NCBI GenBank assembly: GCA_009391835.1
Contig: QWJF01000012.1
Span: 1 to 46,769, forward strand
DNA length: 46,769 nt
Direction of reading: 5' to 3'
Source of the DNA: Chloroflexota bacterium
GTDB taxonomy: Bacteria > Chloroflexota > Anaerolineae > Anaerolineales > UBA11579
Part shown: positions 25,683 to 33,802 of the stretch, piece by piece
How the letters are laid out: every line of letters starts with the position of its first letter
Numbering within the stretch: position 1 is the stretch's first letter
Made by a program: the position numbers and the translations under genes
Notes under the pieces: model-generated
The model's input: the letters and a program-made list of their open reading frames with translations, nothing else
What the model was told of the DNA's origin: nothing
Databases searched by the model: none

Positions 25683-27056
25683 GTGGCAAGACTTGACCCA
25701 TCACCTCCGATCGGTAGCATTTACTTTTCTCAAGGTCACTCTCTCAGATGGATGAAAAGTGGGCAGGCAGATCCAGAAGTCCTTTATCGCGAAATCCTTT
25801 CCCATGCCTTGTTTTTTGAGTGCATAATTTTTTCTGATTCCCACGCAATACAGAATTGGCTTTTAATGGAATTGCTTCCGGGTGGGGCTCATTCAGCGAT
25901 TTTTCCGGGTCTAGATAAGTTGTTCCAGCTCGGAGTAATCCGCTTGGCAAGGAGAATTGAAGGCTCGTTGGAGGAAACAACTTATAGCCAAATTGCAAGA
26001 CGAGTACCTGTTTTGGTTGGAGGGGAAATGAAAGAAATGTCAGAACAGTTTCTGCGTCATTCTGAAAGACTGATGCGATTAAGTGACGGAAACGAATTTT
26101 ATTATGATCCAAGAGAAATTCAACTGGCAGAATTGATTCTTCAAAATGTCCTTGACAGCAATTCCGTTTCAACGGCATATGGAATCAAATCAGCAAAAAC
26201 CAGAATGGAAATAGAAAAAACAGTACACAAGCTTCAGAGAACGAATGGAAGATTGCTTGCTTCTGAATTATTTAGGTTTCCGGAAAAACAGTCTGGTCCA
26301 TTGTCCAACGCCAAAAATAAAGAATTGGTGCAAATCTTAGCAACGTCAGCCCATTCTTGTGCTATGCCACTTACATTTGAATTAATGCCGACCATGTCTC
26401 CGCATTCGGATGATTTTCGAGGTGCAATAGCCTTGTACCAAAACTTCGTACCTCAAATACAGAAAATCCGAACAGATCAAGATGCTTTCAAGAAAGGGGC
26501 CCTTGACCCCTCAATTCTAATTCCTTCAGATGGAAAAGATTTAACAAAAATGGGAGTCGAACCTATTCTTAGACTTCGACAAACTAAAGAGTTCAGAAGA
26601 TTACAATTAGAAAGGAAAAAGCTTCTGGATTTTTATGATAGCAAGAACGCGGGTCAACTAGTTGTTCCAGAAGAAATGGAACAAGAAACAGCCTTTGGTA
26701 AAGCATTAGCAAACTATCTGGCGAGAATCTTGGAAGAATATAATCTGAAATGGCTTCCTGCCGAAAATCCAGAATCAGCGGTATTGAAGCGACTTATCTA
26801 CGAAACAGACAATAAAATTACTGAAATAATGACCGAAATTTCGACTGCTGGCACTTTATATGCAGGAGTTGCCAGTGTTTTGACGGTACTGGCAGCGTTC
26901 GGGGTAGTGCCGTTAGCTATGATGCTTGCCGGGGGAGGCATAGTTACTGCCGGTGTGCTAAACAGAAGAAGGGTGTTGAAACACTTGCGCTCAGACAGGA
27001 AAGATTTTAACAAAGCTTCGAGCCTCGTGAATATCTCAAAAAAACATACGTCATAA
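25683..27056 (+). CDS. Orphan 457-aa protein with C-terminal membrane hairpin, AT-rich
   Basis: I do not recognise this protein. From GTG 25683 (after AGGGAGAC) it has a mixed alpha/beta N-terminal part (GSIYFSQGHSLRWMKSG, then LLPGGAHSAIFPGLDKLF), long charged helices in the middle (AKTRMEIEKTVHKLQRTNG; LRQTKEFRRLQLERKKLLDF) and two adjacent hydrophobic helices near the end (about 390-425: TLYAGVASVLTVLAAFG, AMMLAGGGIVTAGVL) before a basic tail. The base composition is clearly AT-richer than ftsK and htrA on either side, so it was probably acquired. A single membrane-tailed gene between housekeeping genes is a layout seen among defence effectors, but no motif proves this. Confidence 0.75.
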   Translation: MARLDPSPPIGSIYFSQGHSLRWMKSGQADPEVLYREILSHALFFECIIFSDSHAIQNWLLMELLPGGAHSAIFPGLDKLFQLGVIRLARRIEGSLEETTYSQIARRVPVLVGGEMKEMSEQFLRHSERLMRLSDGNEFYYDPREIQLAELILQNVLDSNSVSTAYGIKSAKTRMEIEKTVHKLQRTNGRLLASELFRFPEKQSGPLSNAKNKELVQILATSAHSCAMPLTFELMPTMSPHSDDFRGAIALYQNFVPQIQKIRTDQDAFKKGALDPSILIPSDGKDLTKMGVEPILRLRQTKEFRRLQLERKKLLDFYDSKNAGQLVVPEEMEQETAFGKALANYLARILEEYNLKWLPAENPESAVLKRLIYETDNKITEIMTEISTAGTLYAGVASVLTVLAAFGVVPLAMMLAGGGIVTAGVLNRRRVLKHLRSDRKDFNKASSLVNISKKHTS

Positions 27057-27220
27057 GGACTTTTTTGCGAAAGGGATTTCTATTTATAGTGGAAGAAACG
27101 GGACAGAATCCTAACTAGGCTTCAACAATTGTAGCTACATGATTATGGCGCGTCGGCCGCCCTGCCGGAGGGGGAGTAGGGCTCGCAGCGTTGCGCGGAA
27201 AACTAAGTCTTAAATCGAAC

Positions 27221-27249
27221 GGGCCGCTCAAGTGAGCGGCCCGGTTTTT
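27221..27249 (+). terminator. Strong bidirectional intrinsic terminator
   Basis: GGGCCGCTCA (27221-27230) and TGAGCGGCCC (27233-27242) form a 10-bp stem with an AG loop, followed on the plus strand by GGTTTTTA. It terminates the orphan gene. On the minus strand it lies 24 bases beyond the htrA stop, with a weaker T-containing tail, so it may serve both. The rest of 27057-27265 holds nothing I can name. Confidence 0.85.
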
Positions 27250-27265
27250 ATAGGATGAACAAGGC

Positions 27266-28408
27266 TTAGGGGCGGGCGCCGAGCGTGAGATCCAGCGCGA
27301 ATTGTTCGCTGCCGCGCAGCACCTGCAGCTTGACCGTGACCCCCGGCTCCGTGTGTGTGAACAAATACGAGAGCATCTCGTTGAAATCGCGCAATTCTTC
27401 GCCATCTACGGCCAGGATCATGTCGCCGACCTTGAGGCCGGCGCGATCCGAAGGACCGTTGGCGATGACTGCGTTAACGTAGACCCCGACTGTTCTGGTC
27501 AGGCCCAGTTGATCGGCTTCTGCCAGGGTGAGGTTGGTTACGCTGCTGAGGCCGAGATATGGGTAGCTGTAGTGGCCGTCGGCGATCAGGGCGGGAACCA
27601 CGCGGCTGACGATGTTTGAGGAAACGGCGAAGCCGATTCCGGAGTTCAGGATTTCGCCGGTGCCGCCGGTATTGAAGGAGCGGATGGCGCGGTTCACGCC
27701 AATCACTTCGCCTTGCAGATTGAGCAGCGGGCCGCCCGAATTGCCGGGGTTGATCGCCGCGTCGGTTTGAATTAGATCGCCAGCGCTGAAGAATTGCCCA
27801 CCGGGGGATTCATTGAGGCCTTCCAGTGAGCGGCGGAGGCTGGAGACAATCCCGGTGCTCATGCTGCCGCTGAGGCCGAAGGGGTTTCCGATGGCGATAA
27901 CCGTCTGGCCAACCTGAAGCTGATCCGAATCACCTAAGGGGAGCGGCCTAAGCTGATTGTTTGTCGCGTCCACCTGAATGACAGCCAGATCTGAATCGGT
28001 ATCAATGCCAACGATTTCAGCGGTGGTTTTGTGGCCGGAGGCGAAAGAAACTTCAATATAGGTGGCGCCCTGCACGACGTGGTAGTTGGTCACAATGTGT
28101 CCCTGGGCATCAACTACAAAGCCCGATCCCTGTCCAGAGCCTTGTTCGCTGGCGACAAAGATAGACACCACGCCCGGGCTGACGGCTTCATACAGCGAGA
28201 TGAGCGCGTTCTGTTGGGAGACCAGATCGTTGGACACATTGACCAGGGAGTCCACGGATTGCAACGCGGGATCGGCCGATTCGGCGCTGGCCAACTGATT
28301 ATTCGTGATGGCGTCGAGGGCTTGCTGCACGGGCAGCGCGGCCTGGCAGGCCAGCGCAACAAGCACCAGCAGGCTCAGAATAAATAGAAGCGGACGATTT
28401 TTATGCAT
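27266..28408 (-). CDS. HtrA/DegP-type serine protease lipoprotein with PDZ domain
   Basis: The product has 380 residues from ATG 28408, which follows AAGGTGAACAGC. A signal peptide with lipobox VALAC puts the lipidated Cys at 21, so the protease is tethered outside the membrane. The trypsin-like domain (about 75-265) has the triad His110 (TNYHVV), Asp140 (TDSDLAVI) and Ser224 (GNSGGPLL). One PDZ domain follows (about 285-380; GVYVNAVIANGPSDRAGLKVGDMI). It would degrade or refold damaged exported proteins. It follows the DnaJ-like gene by 29 bases, forming a quality-control operon. Confidence 0.94.
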   Translation of the reverse strand: MHKNRPLLFILSLLVLVALACQAALPVQQALDAITNNQLASAESADPALQSVDSLVNVSNDLVSQQNALISLYEAVSPGVVSIFVASEQGSGQGSGFVVDAQGHIVTNYHVVQGATYIEVSFASGHKTTAEIVGIDTDSDLAVIQVDATNNQLRPLPLGDSDQLQVGQTVIAIGNPFGLSGSMSTGIVSSLRRSLEGLNESPGGQFFSAGDLIQTDAAINPGNSGGPLLNLQGEVIGVNRAIRSFNTGGTGEILNSGIGFAVSSNIVSRVVPALIADGHYSYPYLGLSSVTNLTLAEADQLGLTRTVGVYVNAVIANGPSDRAGLKVGDMILAVDGEELRDFNEMLSYLFTHTEPGVTVKLQVLRGSEQFALDLTLGARP

Positions 28409-28437
28409 GCTGTTCACCTTATGCTGAATATGCGGGG

Positions 28438-29361
28438 TCACTTTGAACGGCGGGCTTCAGCGGCGAGCTGTTCGAAGAGCTGCTTCTCCTCCGAGCTGAG
28501 TTTTTTCGGGACGTTGACCTTCGCTTTCGCGAAAAGGTCGCCGTGGCGTTTCGAGTCTTTCAGATGGGGCATGCCTTTGCCGCTTAATCGGAAGGACTGC
28601 CCGGGCTGGGTGCCGGCGGGGATCTTGAGCATCACCTCACCGTTGAGCGTGGGGACGCGCACCTCGCCACCGAGCACGGCGGTGTAGAGATCAATGGGCA
28701 ATTCGGCGTGCAGATCATCCCCCTTGCGGCTGAAGCGCGGATCGACGGCCACATCCAGCACGAGGTAGATATCACCCCGGTTGGGGCCGGCAGCCCGCAT
28801 ACGGACTTTTGTGCCTGTGCGAGCGCCGGCGGGTATCTTCACGTCCAGCTTTTTGCCATCCAGGTTGAGCTGGCGGGCGCTGCCGTGATAGGCCTCTTCC
28901 AGGCTGATCGTCACGGGTTGTTCATAGGCCTGGGGGGCGCTTCGCCTTGTGGCGCTTTGGCGGCCGCCGCCGGGGGCGCCACCGAAAATTTGCTCGAAGA
29001 AATCCGAAAAGCCGCCACTCCCACCGAAGAGATCGCCCAAATCGCCGCTGTACTCAACATTAACGCCGCCGGGTGCGCCAGCTGTTTGCCACTGGTTCCA
29101 ATCAAAGCCGCGGCCCTGCCCACCGCCGCGCTCCCATTGAGTATAGGCTTTGCCCAGCCGATCGTAATGGGCGCGTTTATCCGGATCGCTGAGCACCTGA
29201 TTGGCTTCGTTCAGATCCTTGAACTTGTCTTCGGCGGTTTTGTCATCCGGGTTGCGATCCGGATGATATTTGAGGGCCAGTTTACGGTAGGCGCGTTTGA
29301 TCTCTTCCGGCGTGGCGCCGCGCTTGATTCCCAAAATGTCGTAGTAGTCTTTGTAGTCCAT
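28438..29361 (-). CDS. DnaJ-family co-chaperone, CbpA type without zinc finger
   Basis: The product has 307 residues from ATG 29361 ([16 protein letters not shown]). The J domain (1-70) has the HPD motif in KYHPDRNP. A Gly/Phe-rich region (about 75-135; [21 protein letters not shown]) leads to a C-terminal substrate-binding domain ([52 protein letters not shown]). The four CxxCxGxG zinc repeats of full DnaJ are absent, as in CbpA. It stimulates a DnaK partner, which is not in this window. It is divergent from the histidine kinase gene across 160 bases. Confidence 0.93.
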   Translation of the reverse strand: MDYKDYYDILGIKRGATPEEIKRAYRKLALKYHPDRNPDDKTAEDKFKDLNEANQVLSDPDKRAHYDRLGKAYTQWERGGGQGRGFDWNQWQTAGAPGGVNVEYSGDLGDLFGGSGGFSDFFEQIFGGAPGGGRQSATRRSAPQAYEQPVTISLEEAYHGSARQLNLDGKKLDVKIPAGARTGTKVRMRAAGPNRGDIYLVLDVAVDPRFSRKGDDLHAELPIDLYTAVLGGEVRVPTLNGEVMLKIPAGTQPGQSFRLSGKGMPHLKDSKRHGDLFAKAKVNVPKKLSSEEKQLFEQLAAEARRSK

Positions 29362-29520
29362 AAAGTCCCAACGTATTTTATGTCTGTGCGGCGTGCACGG
29401 CAAGAGAGCGCCAGCTGATTTAATACTACTCTAACGGCGGCATAAGTGAATTGCACTAGACTCATTCGTGCTATTATTTGCTGACTATGCAAGCAAATTC
29501 GCGGCGTTTCAGGGCGATTC

Positions 29521-30963
29521 ATGGCGGGTAACAAAGCGCTGATTTTGGCATTGGCCGACAAGAAAGAGCGGCAACGGCTGGCCAAAAATGTGCTGGAGCC
29601 GGCGGGCTATCGCGTGCTGGAGGCGGAAAACGCAAAGGCCGCCCGGGCGCTGATGCACGATGAAGAACCGCCTTTGCTGCTACTGGGGGATAGCTTGCCG
29701 GATGGAGACCCTTTTGAACTTGCAGAAGAATTAAGAGCCACACACGTCAGCCTGCCGATTGTGATGCTGACCGAGGCGGACAACCTCGATCATGCCTTGC
29801 GAGCCATGCGTATCGGCGTGGTGGATTATCTGCGGGCGCCATTTGAAGCTACGGACGTGTTGGAATCGGTGGGGCGGGCCCTGCAGCACCGGCGCAATTG
29901 GCTCCAGTGGGTGAAGAAGGAAACCGGGCGGCTGACCGGCACATTGAATAAACGGCTGACGGAGCTTGAAGCTATCCTGAGGCAGGTAGACGATGGCGTG
30001 TTGGTGCTGGATGGGGCCAAGCGGGTGATGCTGGTCAACCAGGCGTTACGCTCGGCTTATGGATTGGATGATCGCGAGGTCTTGGGCGAGACGGTCGGGG
30101 ATTTGTTCAAGAACGACGAGATATTGCGGGCCGTGCTAGCTCAGGAAGTGCATGGCGAGCACACCGAGGTGCAGGGTCAGGATGGCAGGGTGTTCAGTTT
30201 GAATACCACCCGCGTGCCGGAAGTGGGCACGGTGGTAACACTGCATGATATTACTTACTTGAAAGAACTGGATCGAATGAAGGGCGATTTCGTGAACACA
30301 GTTTCGCACGATTTGCGTTCGCCCCTAACCGCCATCCTTGGCTATGTGGAACTCATCGAACGCGCCGGCGAGGTGAATGAGCAGCAGGCCCAATTTATTG
30401 AGCGGGTGAAAGTCAGCGTGCGCAGCACTACAGATTTAATCGGGGATCTACTGGATCTGGGCAGGATGGAAGTGGGCGTAGCGGATGACCGGGAGCGGCT
30501 GCAGATCGAGGAATTGGTGGCGGAGACGATCGAAGAGCAGCGCAACCAGGTGGCCAGTCGCGGGCAGACTTTGCGCTTGTCAAAGTCCAGCAAGCTTCCG
30601 GAGGTGATAGGCAGCCGAACGCAGCTTCGCCAGGTGATGGATAATTTGATCGGCAACGCGGTGAAATATACGCCAGAGCAGGGTGAGATCCGCGTGATGC
30701 TGCGCGAGGAAGACGGGCAGGTGATCGTGCACGTGGCAGACAACGGCCCCGGAATCCCGACCGAGGAGCAGAGCCAAATCTTCGAACGCTTTTACCGGGC
30801 GAGCAACGCGGGTGATGAGGTGCAGGGCACCGGGCTGGGCCTGGCCATCGTAAAGGCCGTGGTGGAAAACCACCGAGGGCGTATCTGGGTGGATTCGAAG
30901 CCGGGACAGGGCTCTATTTTTACTGTGGTGCTGCCAGTGGCAGAGGATAGTAAGCGGATTTGA
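29521..30963 (+). CDS. Histidine kinase with N-terminal degenerate receiver and PAS domain
   Basis: The product has 480 residues and no membrane helix, so the sensor is cytoplasmic. Residues 1-123 have a receiver fold by pattern, but the phosphoacceptor position holds Gly56 (LLGDSLPDGD), the switch lysine is Ala107 (YLRAPFE) and the N-terminal acidic pair is lacking. It cannot be phosphorylated in the normal way. A PAS domain follows (about 150-245), then HisKA with His263 in TVSHDLRSPLTAIL, and an ATPase domain with the N box (NLIGNAVKYTPEQ), G1 (VADNGPGIP) and G2 (GTGLGLAIV). No separate response regulator gene is adjacent. The kinase half looks fully active. Confidence 0.92.
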   Translation: MAGNKALILALADKKERQRLAKNVLEPAGYRVLEAENAKAARALMHDEEPPLLLLGDSLPDGDPFELAEELRATHVSLPIVMLTEADNLDHALRAMRIGVVDYLRAPFEATDVLESVGRALQHRRNWLQWVKKETGRLTGTLNKRLTELEAILRQVDDGVLVLDGAKRVMLVNQALRSAYGLDDREVLGETVGDLFKNDEILRAVLAQEVHGEHTEVQGQDGRVFSLNTTRVPEVGTVVTLHDITYLKELDRMKGDFVNTVSHDLRSPLTAILGYVELIERAGEVNEQQAQFIERVKVSVRSTTDLIGDLLDLGRMEVGVADDRERLQIEELVAETIEEQRNQVASRGQTLRLSKSSKLPEVIGSRTQLRQVMDNLIGNAVKYTPEQGEIRVMLREEDGQVIVHVADNGPGIPTEEQSQIFERFYRASNAGDEVQGTGLGLAIVKAVVENHRGRIWVDSKPGQGSIFTVVLPVAEDSKRI

Positions 30964-31050
30964 TAAGGCTTCATGGTTTAAGTAAAGGCTGGGGGAGTTG
31001 AAGCAAGATAGGCATTAGAGGTTTACCCTAGCGAAGCAAGGATCGACTAA

Positions 31051-32598
31051 ATGGGTAGGTTGTTAAAACCTAATCAACAACAGAAACTATTTCTTGTTCT
31101 CATGGGAATTGCAGGCACCATATTGGTGTTGCTGTCTACTAGCCCTTATGGAGCTGGCCTGACCTCCGACTCTGTACATTACATTTCTGCTGCAAGGAAC
31201 ATAATGTCTGGCGCGGGAAACCTCGATTACGCCGGATCACTTTTTGTAAGATGGCCGCCACTGTATCCTGTTGCTCTAGCGACAATTGGCAGTGCTTTTT
31301 GCATCGATCCACTTGAAGCCGCAAATTATCTGAACGCCGTTGTTTTTGGTCTCATCGTGTTTTTTGGGGGACTGTTGCTATTTGAATGGTTTCCTAATCC
31401 TCGTGCTTTTGCTTTTATAGGGACTTCAGCAATACTGTTTTCACCTCCCTTATTGGATGCTTCAATCATGGTATGGACGGAACCCCTTTTTATTCTATGG
31501 GTGCTTTTTAGCTTTTTATTTGCTGAGAAATATATAAACAAGGGAGAGTTAACGTCGTTAGTAATTTTGTCGTTAATGGTGGCTTTGGCTTTGCTAACCA
31601 GATTTGTTGGAGTGGCCCTATTTTTCTGGGGATTGATAATAATCCTTTCTAATCAGCGCGAAAATTTGAAACGCAAAAAGTGGCACGCTTTGTACTTTGC
31701 GGTAATAAGTTGGCTTCCAATTGCTTTTGTGTTGATCAACAATTACTTTGCCTCCAATAGCTTTGTCGGCAAACGCGGGGCCTCAAACTATTCCTTTATA
31801 CAAAACATTTCTTTTACGATTGACACCCTGAATTCCTGGCTGGTTCCTCCCCAAGTTGTAAATCACCCTGTAGCTATTTTGTTACTGCCCTCAATGATTA
31901 TTTTTCTTATTGTCTTCGGGCGGAAAATTAATTGGCGAGATATTGTCTCTCAAGCGCCACAAATCAATCTGGCAGTGTTATTTTCCACCCTCTATACGAT
32001 CTTACTGATCAGCTCATCCACCATCTTTGCCTATGACAAGATCAATAATCGGCTGCTCTCCCCCATATACGTTCCCATGATAATCATTGCGTTCTTCCCC
32101 TATCAGGTGCTCAAAGAATCAATGATGCGCAGAGACTCAAAAAAATGGATACGCACTTTTCTGATGACCATCCTTCTGCTTTGGTTTTTCTACCCTTTTG
32201 TTGGAACCGTTTACACGGCCTTATATTTCTATCAAAACGGGAGAGGATACGCGAGCCAAAAATGGCTGCAAAGCGAAACTATTCAATATCTTGATCATGC
32301 ATTGGCGACAGAAACCGCCTGCGCCATTTATTCGAATGCACCAGACGTGATCTATCTTCGTTCTCACAGTACAGCCCAATGGGTGCCGGCTAAAAGCCAA
32401 TACGATTTGGCGAGAAATATTGAGATTGCAAACAACCTGAGAGGGTCTCGGCCCTTGGAAGACATTTCTTGCCTGGTGTTATTTAATGAAATCGACCGCG
32501 ACTTTTTATTTACAGGGGAGGAGTTAGAAAATATTGTTGAATTTGAAACAATCGCTCAATTTTCTGATGGAGCCATTTATTCCATGAGCAAGAAATAA
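31051..32598 (+). CDS. Polytopic glycosyltransferase-like membrane protein, AT-rich
   Basis: The product has 515 residues with about ten hydrophobic helices. The loop after helix 1 has LTSDSVHYISAARNIM, where the Asp is in the position of the catalytic acid of GT39/GT-C proteins, and RWPPLYPVALATIG follows. The C-terminal part (from about 405) is soluble. It probably adds a sugar from a polyprenyl-phosphate donor outside the membrane. It is distinct from the GT-C protein at 11-13 kb. The base composition is AT-richer than its neighbours and no polyprenyl-phosphate synthase is adjacent, which suggests separate acquisition. Start ATG 31051 (MGRLLKPNQQQ). Confidence 0.72.
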   Translation: MGRLLKPNQQQKLFLVLMGIAGTILVLLSTSPYGAGLTSDSVHYISAARNIMSGAGNLDYAGSLFVRWPPLYPVALATIGSAFCIDPLEAANYLNAVVFGLIVFFGGLLLFEWFPNPRAFAFIGTSAILFSPPLLDASIMVWTEPLFILWVLFSFLFAEKYINKGELTSLVILSLMVALALLTRFVGVALFFWGLIIILSNQRENLKRKKWHALYFAVISWLPIAFVLINNYFASNSFVGKRGASNYSFIQNISFTIDTLNSWLVPPQVVNHPVAILLLPSMIIFLIVFGRKINWRDIVSQAPQINLAVLFSTLYTILLISSSTIFAYDKINNRLLSPIYVPMIIIAFFPYQVLKESMMRRDSKKWIRTFLMTILLLWFFYPFVGTVYTALYFYQNGRGYASQKWLQSETIQYLDHALATETACAIYSNAPDVIYLRSHSTAQWVPAKSQYDLARNIEIANNLRGSRPLEDISCLVLFNEIDRDFLFTGEELENIVEFETIAQFSDGAIYSMSKK

Positions 32599-32733
32599 TT
32601 TGACCTAGTATTTTCGAGAAACTTATTCAACCAAAATTGGAATCGCCCTCTTTCCGACACGCGCGAATTATAGAACAAATTATCGAATAGTGCTAAGATT
32701 TGCCCCTGAAACCAAAATATCTGAGGAGATGGA

Positions 32734-33375
32734 ATGGCTAATTCTCAACCCGATGGTTATCTGGCCACACCCGCAACGGGCGCGGACCCGGGAGTGCTGG
32801 CGCTGCACGCCTGGTGGGGGCTCAACGAAACGATGAAGGAAATCTGTGATCGGCTGGCGAAGGAAGGTTTCACTGCCTTTGCGCCGGATCTTTATGATGG
32901 CAAAGTGGCGGAGACCGTTGAAGATGCGCAGATCTATGCGCGGTCGATGGATGATGAGGCTACCCAGAAGCGACTGGCGGACGCGATCCAGTTTGTAAAG
33001 AAAAACGGGGAGCCTGGCGAGGATGGCATTGCAGTGATTGGCTATTCGCTGGGAGCGTATTATGCGCTTGAGCTGGCCAACTCAGCTGCAGAAGATATTG
33101 ATTCAGTGGTGCTGTTCTATGGAACCGGTCCGGAGGATCACAGCCAATCGCGGGCGCGCTATCTGGGACACTTTGCTGGGGATGATCCGTTTGAGCCTAA
33201 AGAAAGTGTGGATAGCCAGGAAGCGGGCTTGAAGGCGGCGGGCCGCCCGGTTACGTTTTACACGTACGCGGGGACAGGACACTGGATCTTTGAGCCGGAC
33301 CGCATAGATGCCTACAATGAAGAGGCGGCGGCGCTGGCTTGGGCGCGCACGCTTGATTTTTTGAAGGAGCTGTGA
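32734..33375 (+). CDS. Dienelactone hydrolase-family alpha/beta hydrolase
   Basis: The product has 213 residues. Residues VLALHAWWGLNETMKEICDRLA and FTAFAPDLYDGKVAETVEDA are typical of the dienelactone hydrolase family. The nucleophile is Ser105 in GYSLGAYY, where the classical enzyme has Cys. The acid is Asp150 or Asp151 (FAGDDPFE) and the base is His183 (GTGHWIFEP). The triad seems complete, so it is a hydrolase of unknown ester or lactone substrate. AGGAG precedes the ATG. A strong hairpin terminator lies 34 bases after the stop. Confidence 0.9.
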   Translation: MANSQPDGYLATPATGADPGVLALHAWWGLNETMKEICDRLAKEGFTAFAPDLYDGKVAETVEDAQIYARSMDDEATQKRLADAIQFVKKNGEPGEDGIAVIGYSLGAYYALELANSAAEDIDSVVLFYGTGPEDHSQSRARYLGHFAGDDPFEPKESVDSQEAGLKAAGRPVTFYTYAGTGHWIFEPDRIDAYNEEAAALAWARTLDFLKEL

Positions 33376-33385
33376 GGGGCGGAGC

Positions 33386-33802
33386 TTATAAAGAAGACAG
33401 GAACGAAATAATGAGGCCACTGGCCTCATTTTCGTTTTTATAAGACTGCACAATGAGGCCGGCGCGATGGTTGCCGGTGATCATTTTAGAGACGGTAACG
33501 CCCTCCCGGTAAAGGCAAAGCACCGGTTTGCTGTGTTCGAGGGCGTAGGCGATCTCGTAGCCCACGCCGTGGGAGGGGGTGCTGACTTCGGCGACCAGCG
33601 CATCGCAGGCTCGGATCCATTCCACATCGCGCTCATAGACGAACTCGGGGGTATGAACGTGCTCGGCCATGTGCACGGCGGGGCCCGCAATATCCGCGGT
33701 GGGGACTTCGTGGCCGTCGGCCTGGAGGGCGTTGACCAGGTGCGTGTATATGGATTCGTCGGCGCGGCCGCCCGTGATGGAACATGCAAAGTAGATATTC
33801 AT
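33386..33802 (-). CDS. DNPH1/Rcl-like 2'-deoxynucleoside 5'-phosphate N-hydrolase
   Basis: The product has 138 residues of the nucleoside 2-deoxyribosyltransferase fold. MNIYFACSITGGRADES, ERDVEWIRACDALVAEV, PSHGVGYEIAYAL and KPVLCLYRE closely match the Rcl/DNPH1 pattern. Glu83 in GVGYE is the expected nucleophile. DNPH1 cleaves the glycosidic bond of dNMPs, including hydroxymethyl-dUMP, and so removes abnormal nucleotides. The assignment over a plain deoxyribosyltransferase rests on the SIxGGR and GVGYE motifs. Its ATG overlaps the galE stop by four bases. A terminator-like hairpin lies inside its 3' end. Confidence 0.8.
   Translation of the reverse strand: MNIYFACSITGGRADESIYTHLVNALQADGHEVPTADIAGPAVHMAEHVHTPEFVYERDVEWIRACDALVAEVSTPSHGVGYEIAYALEHSKPVLCLYREGVTVSKMITGNHRAGLIVQSYKNENEASGLIISFLSSL
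33410..33439 (+). terminator. Intrinsic terminator inside the 3' end of the DNPH1-like gene
   Basis: AATGAGGCCA (33410-33419) and TGGCCTCATT (33421-33430) are perfectly complementary and are followed on the plus strand by TTCGTTTTTA. It should terminate the dienelactone hydrolase transcript. It lies within the coding sequence of the convergent DNPH1-like gene, where it encodes NEASGLI. On the minus strand it is followed only by an interrupted T-rich stretch (ATTTCGTTC). Confidence 0.75.
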
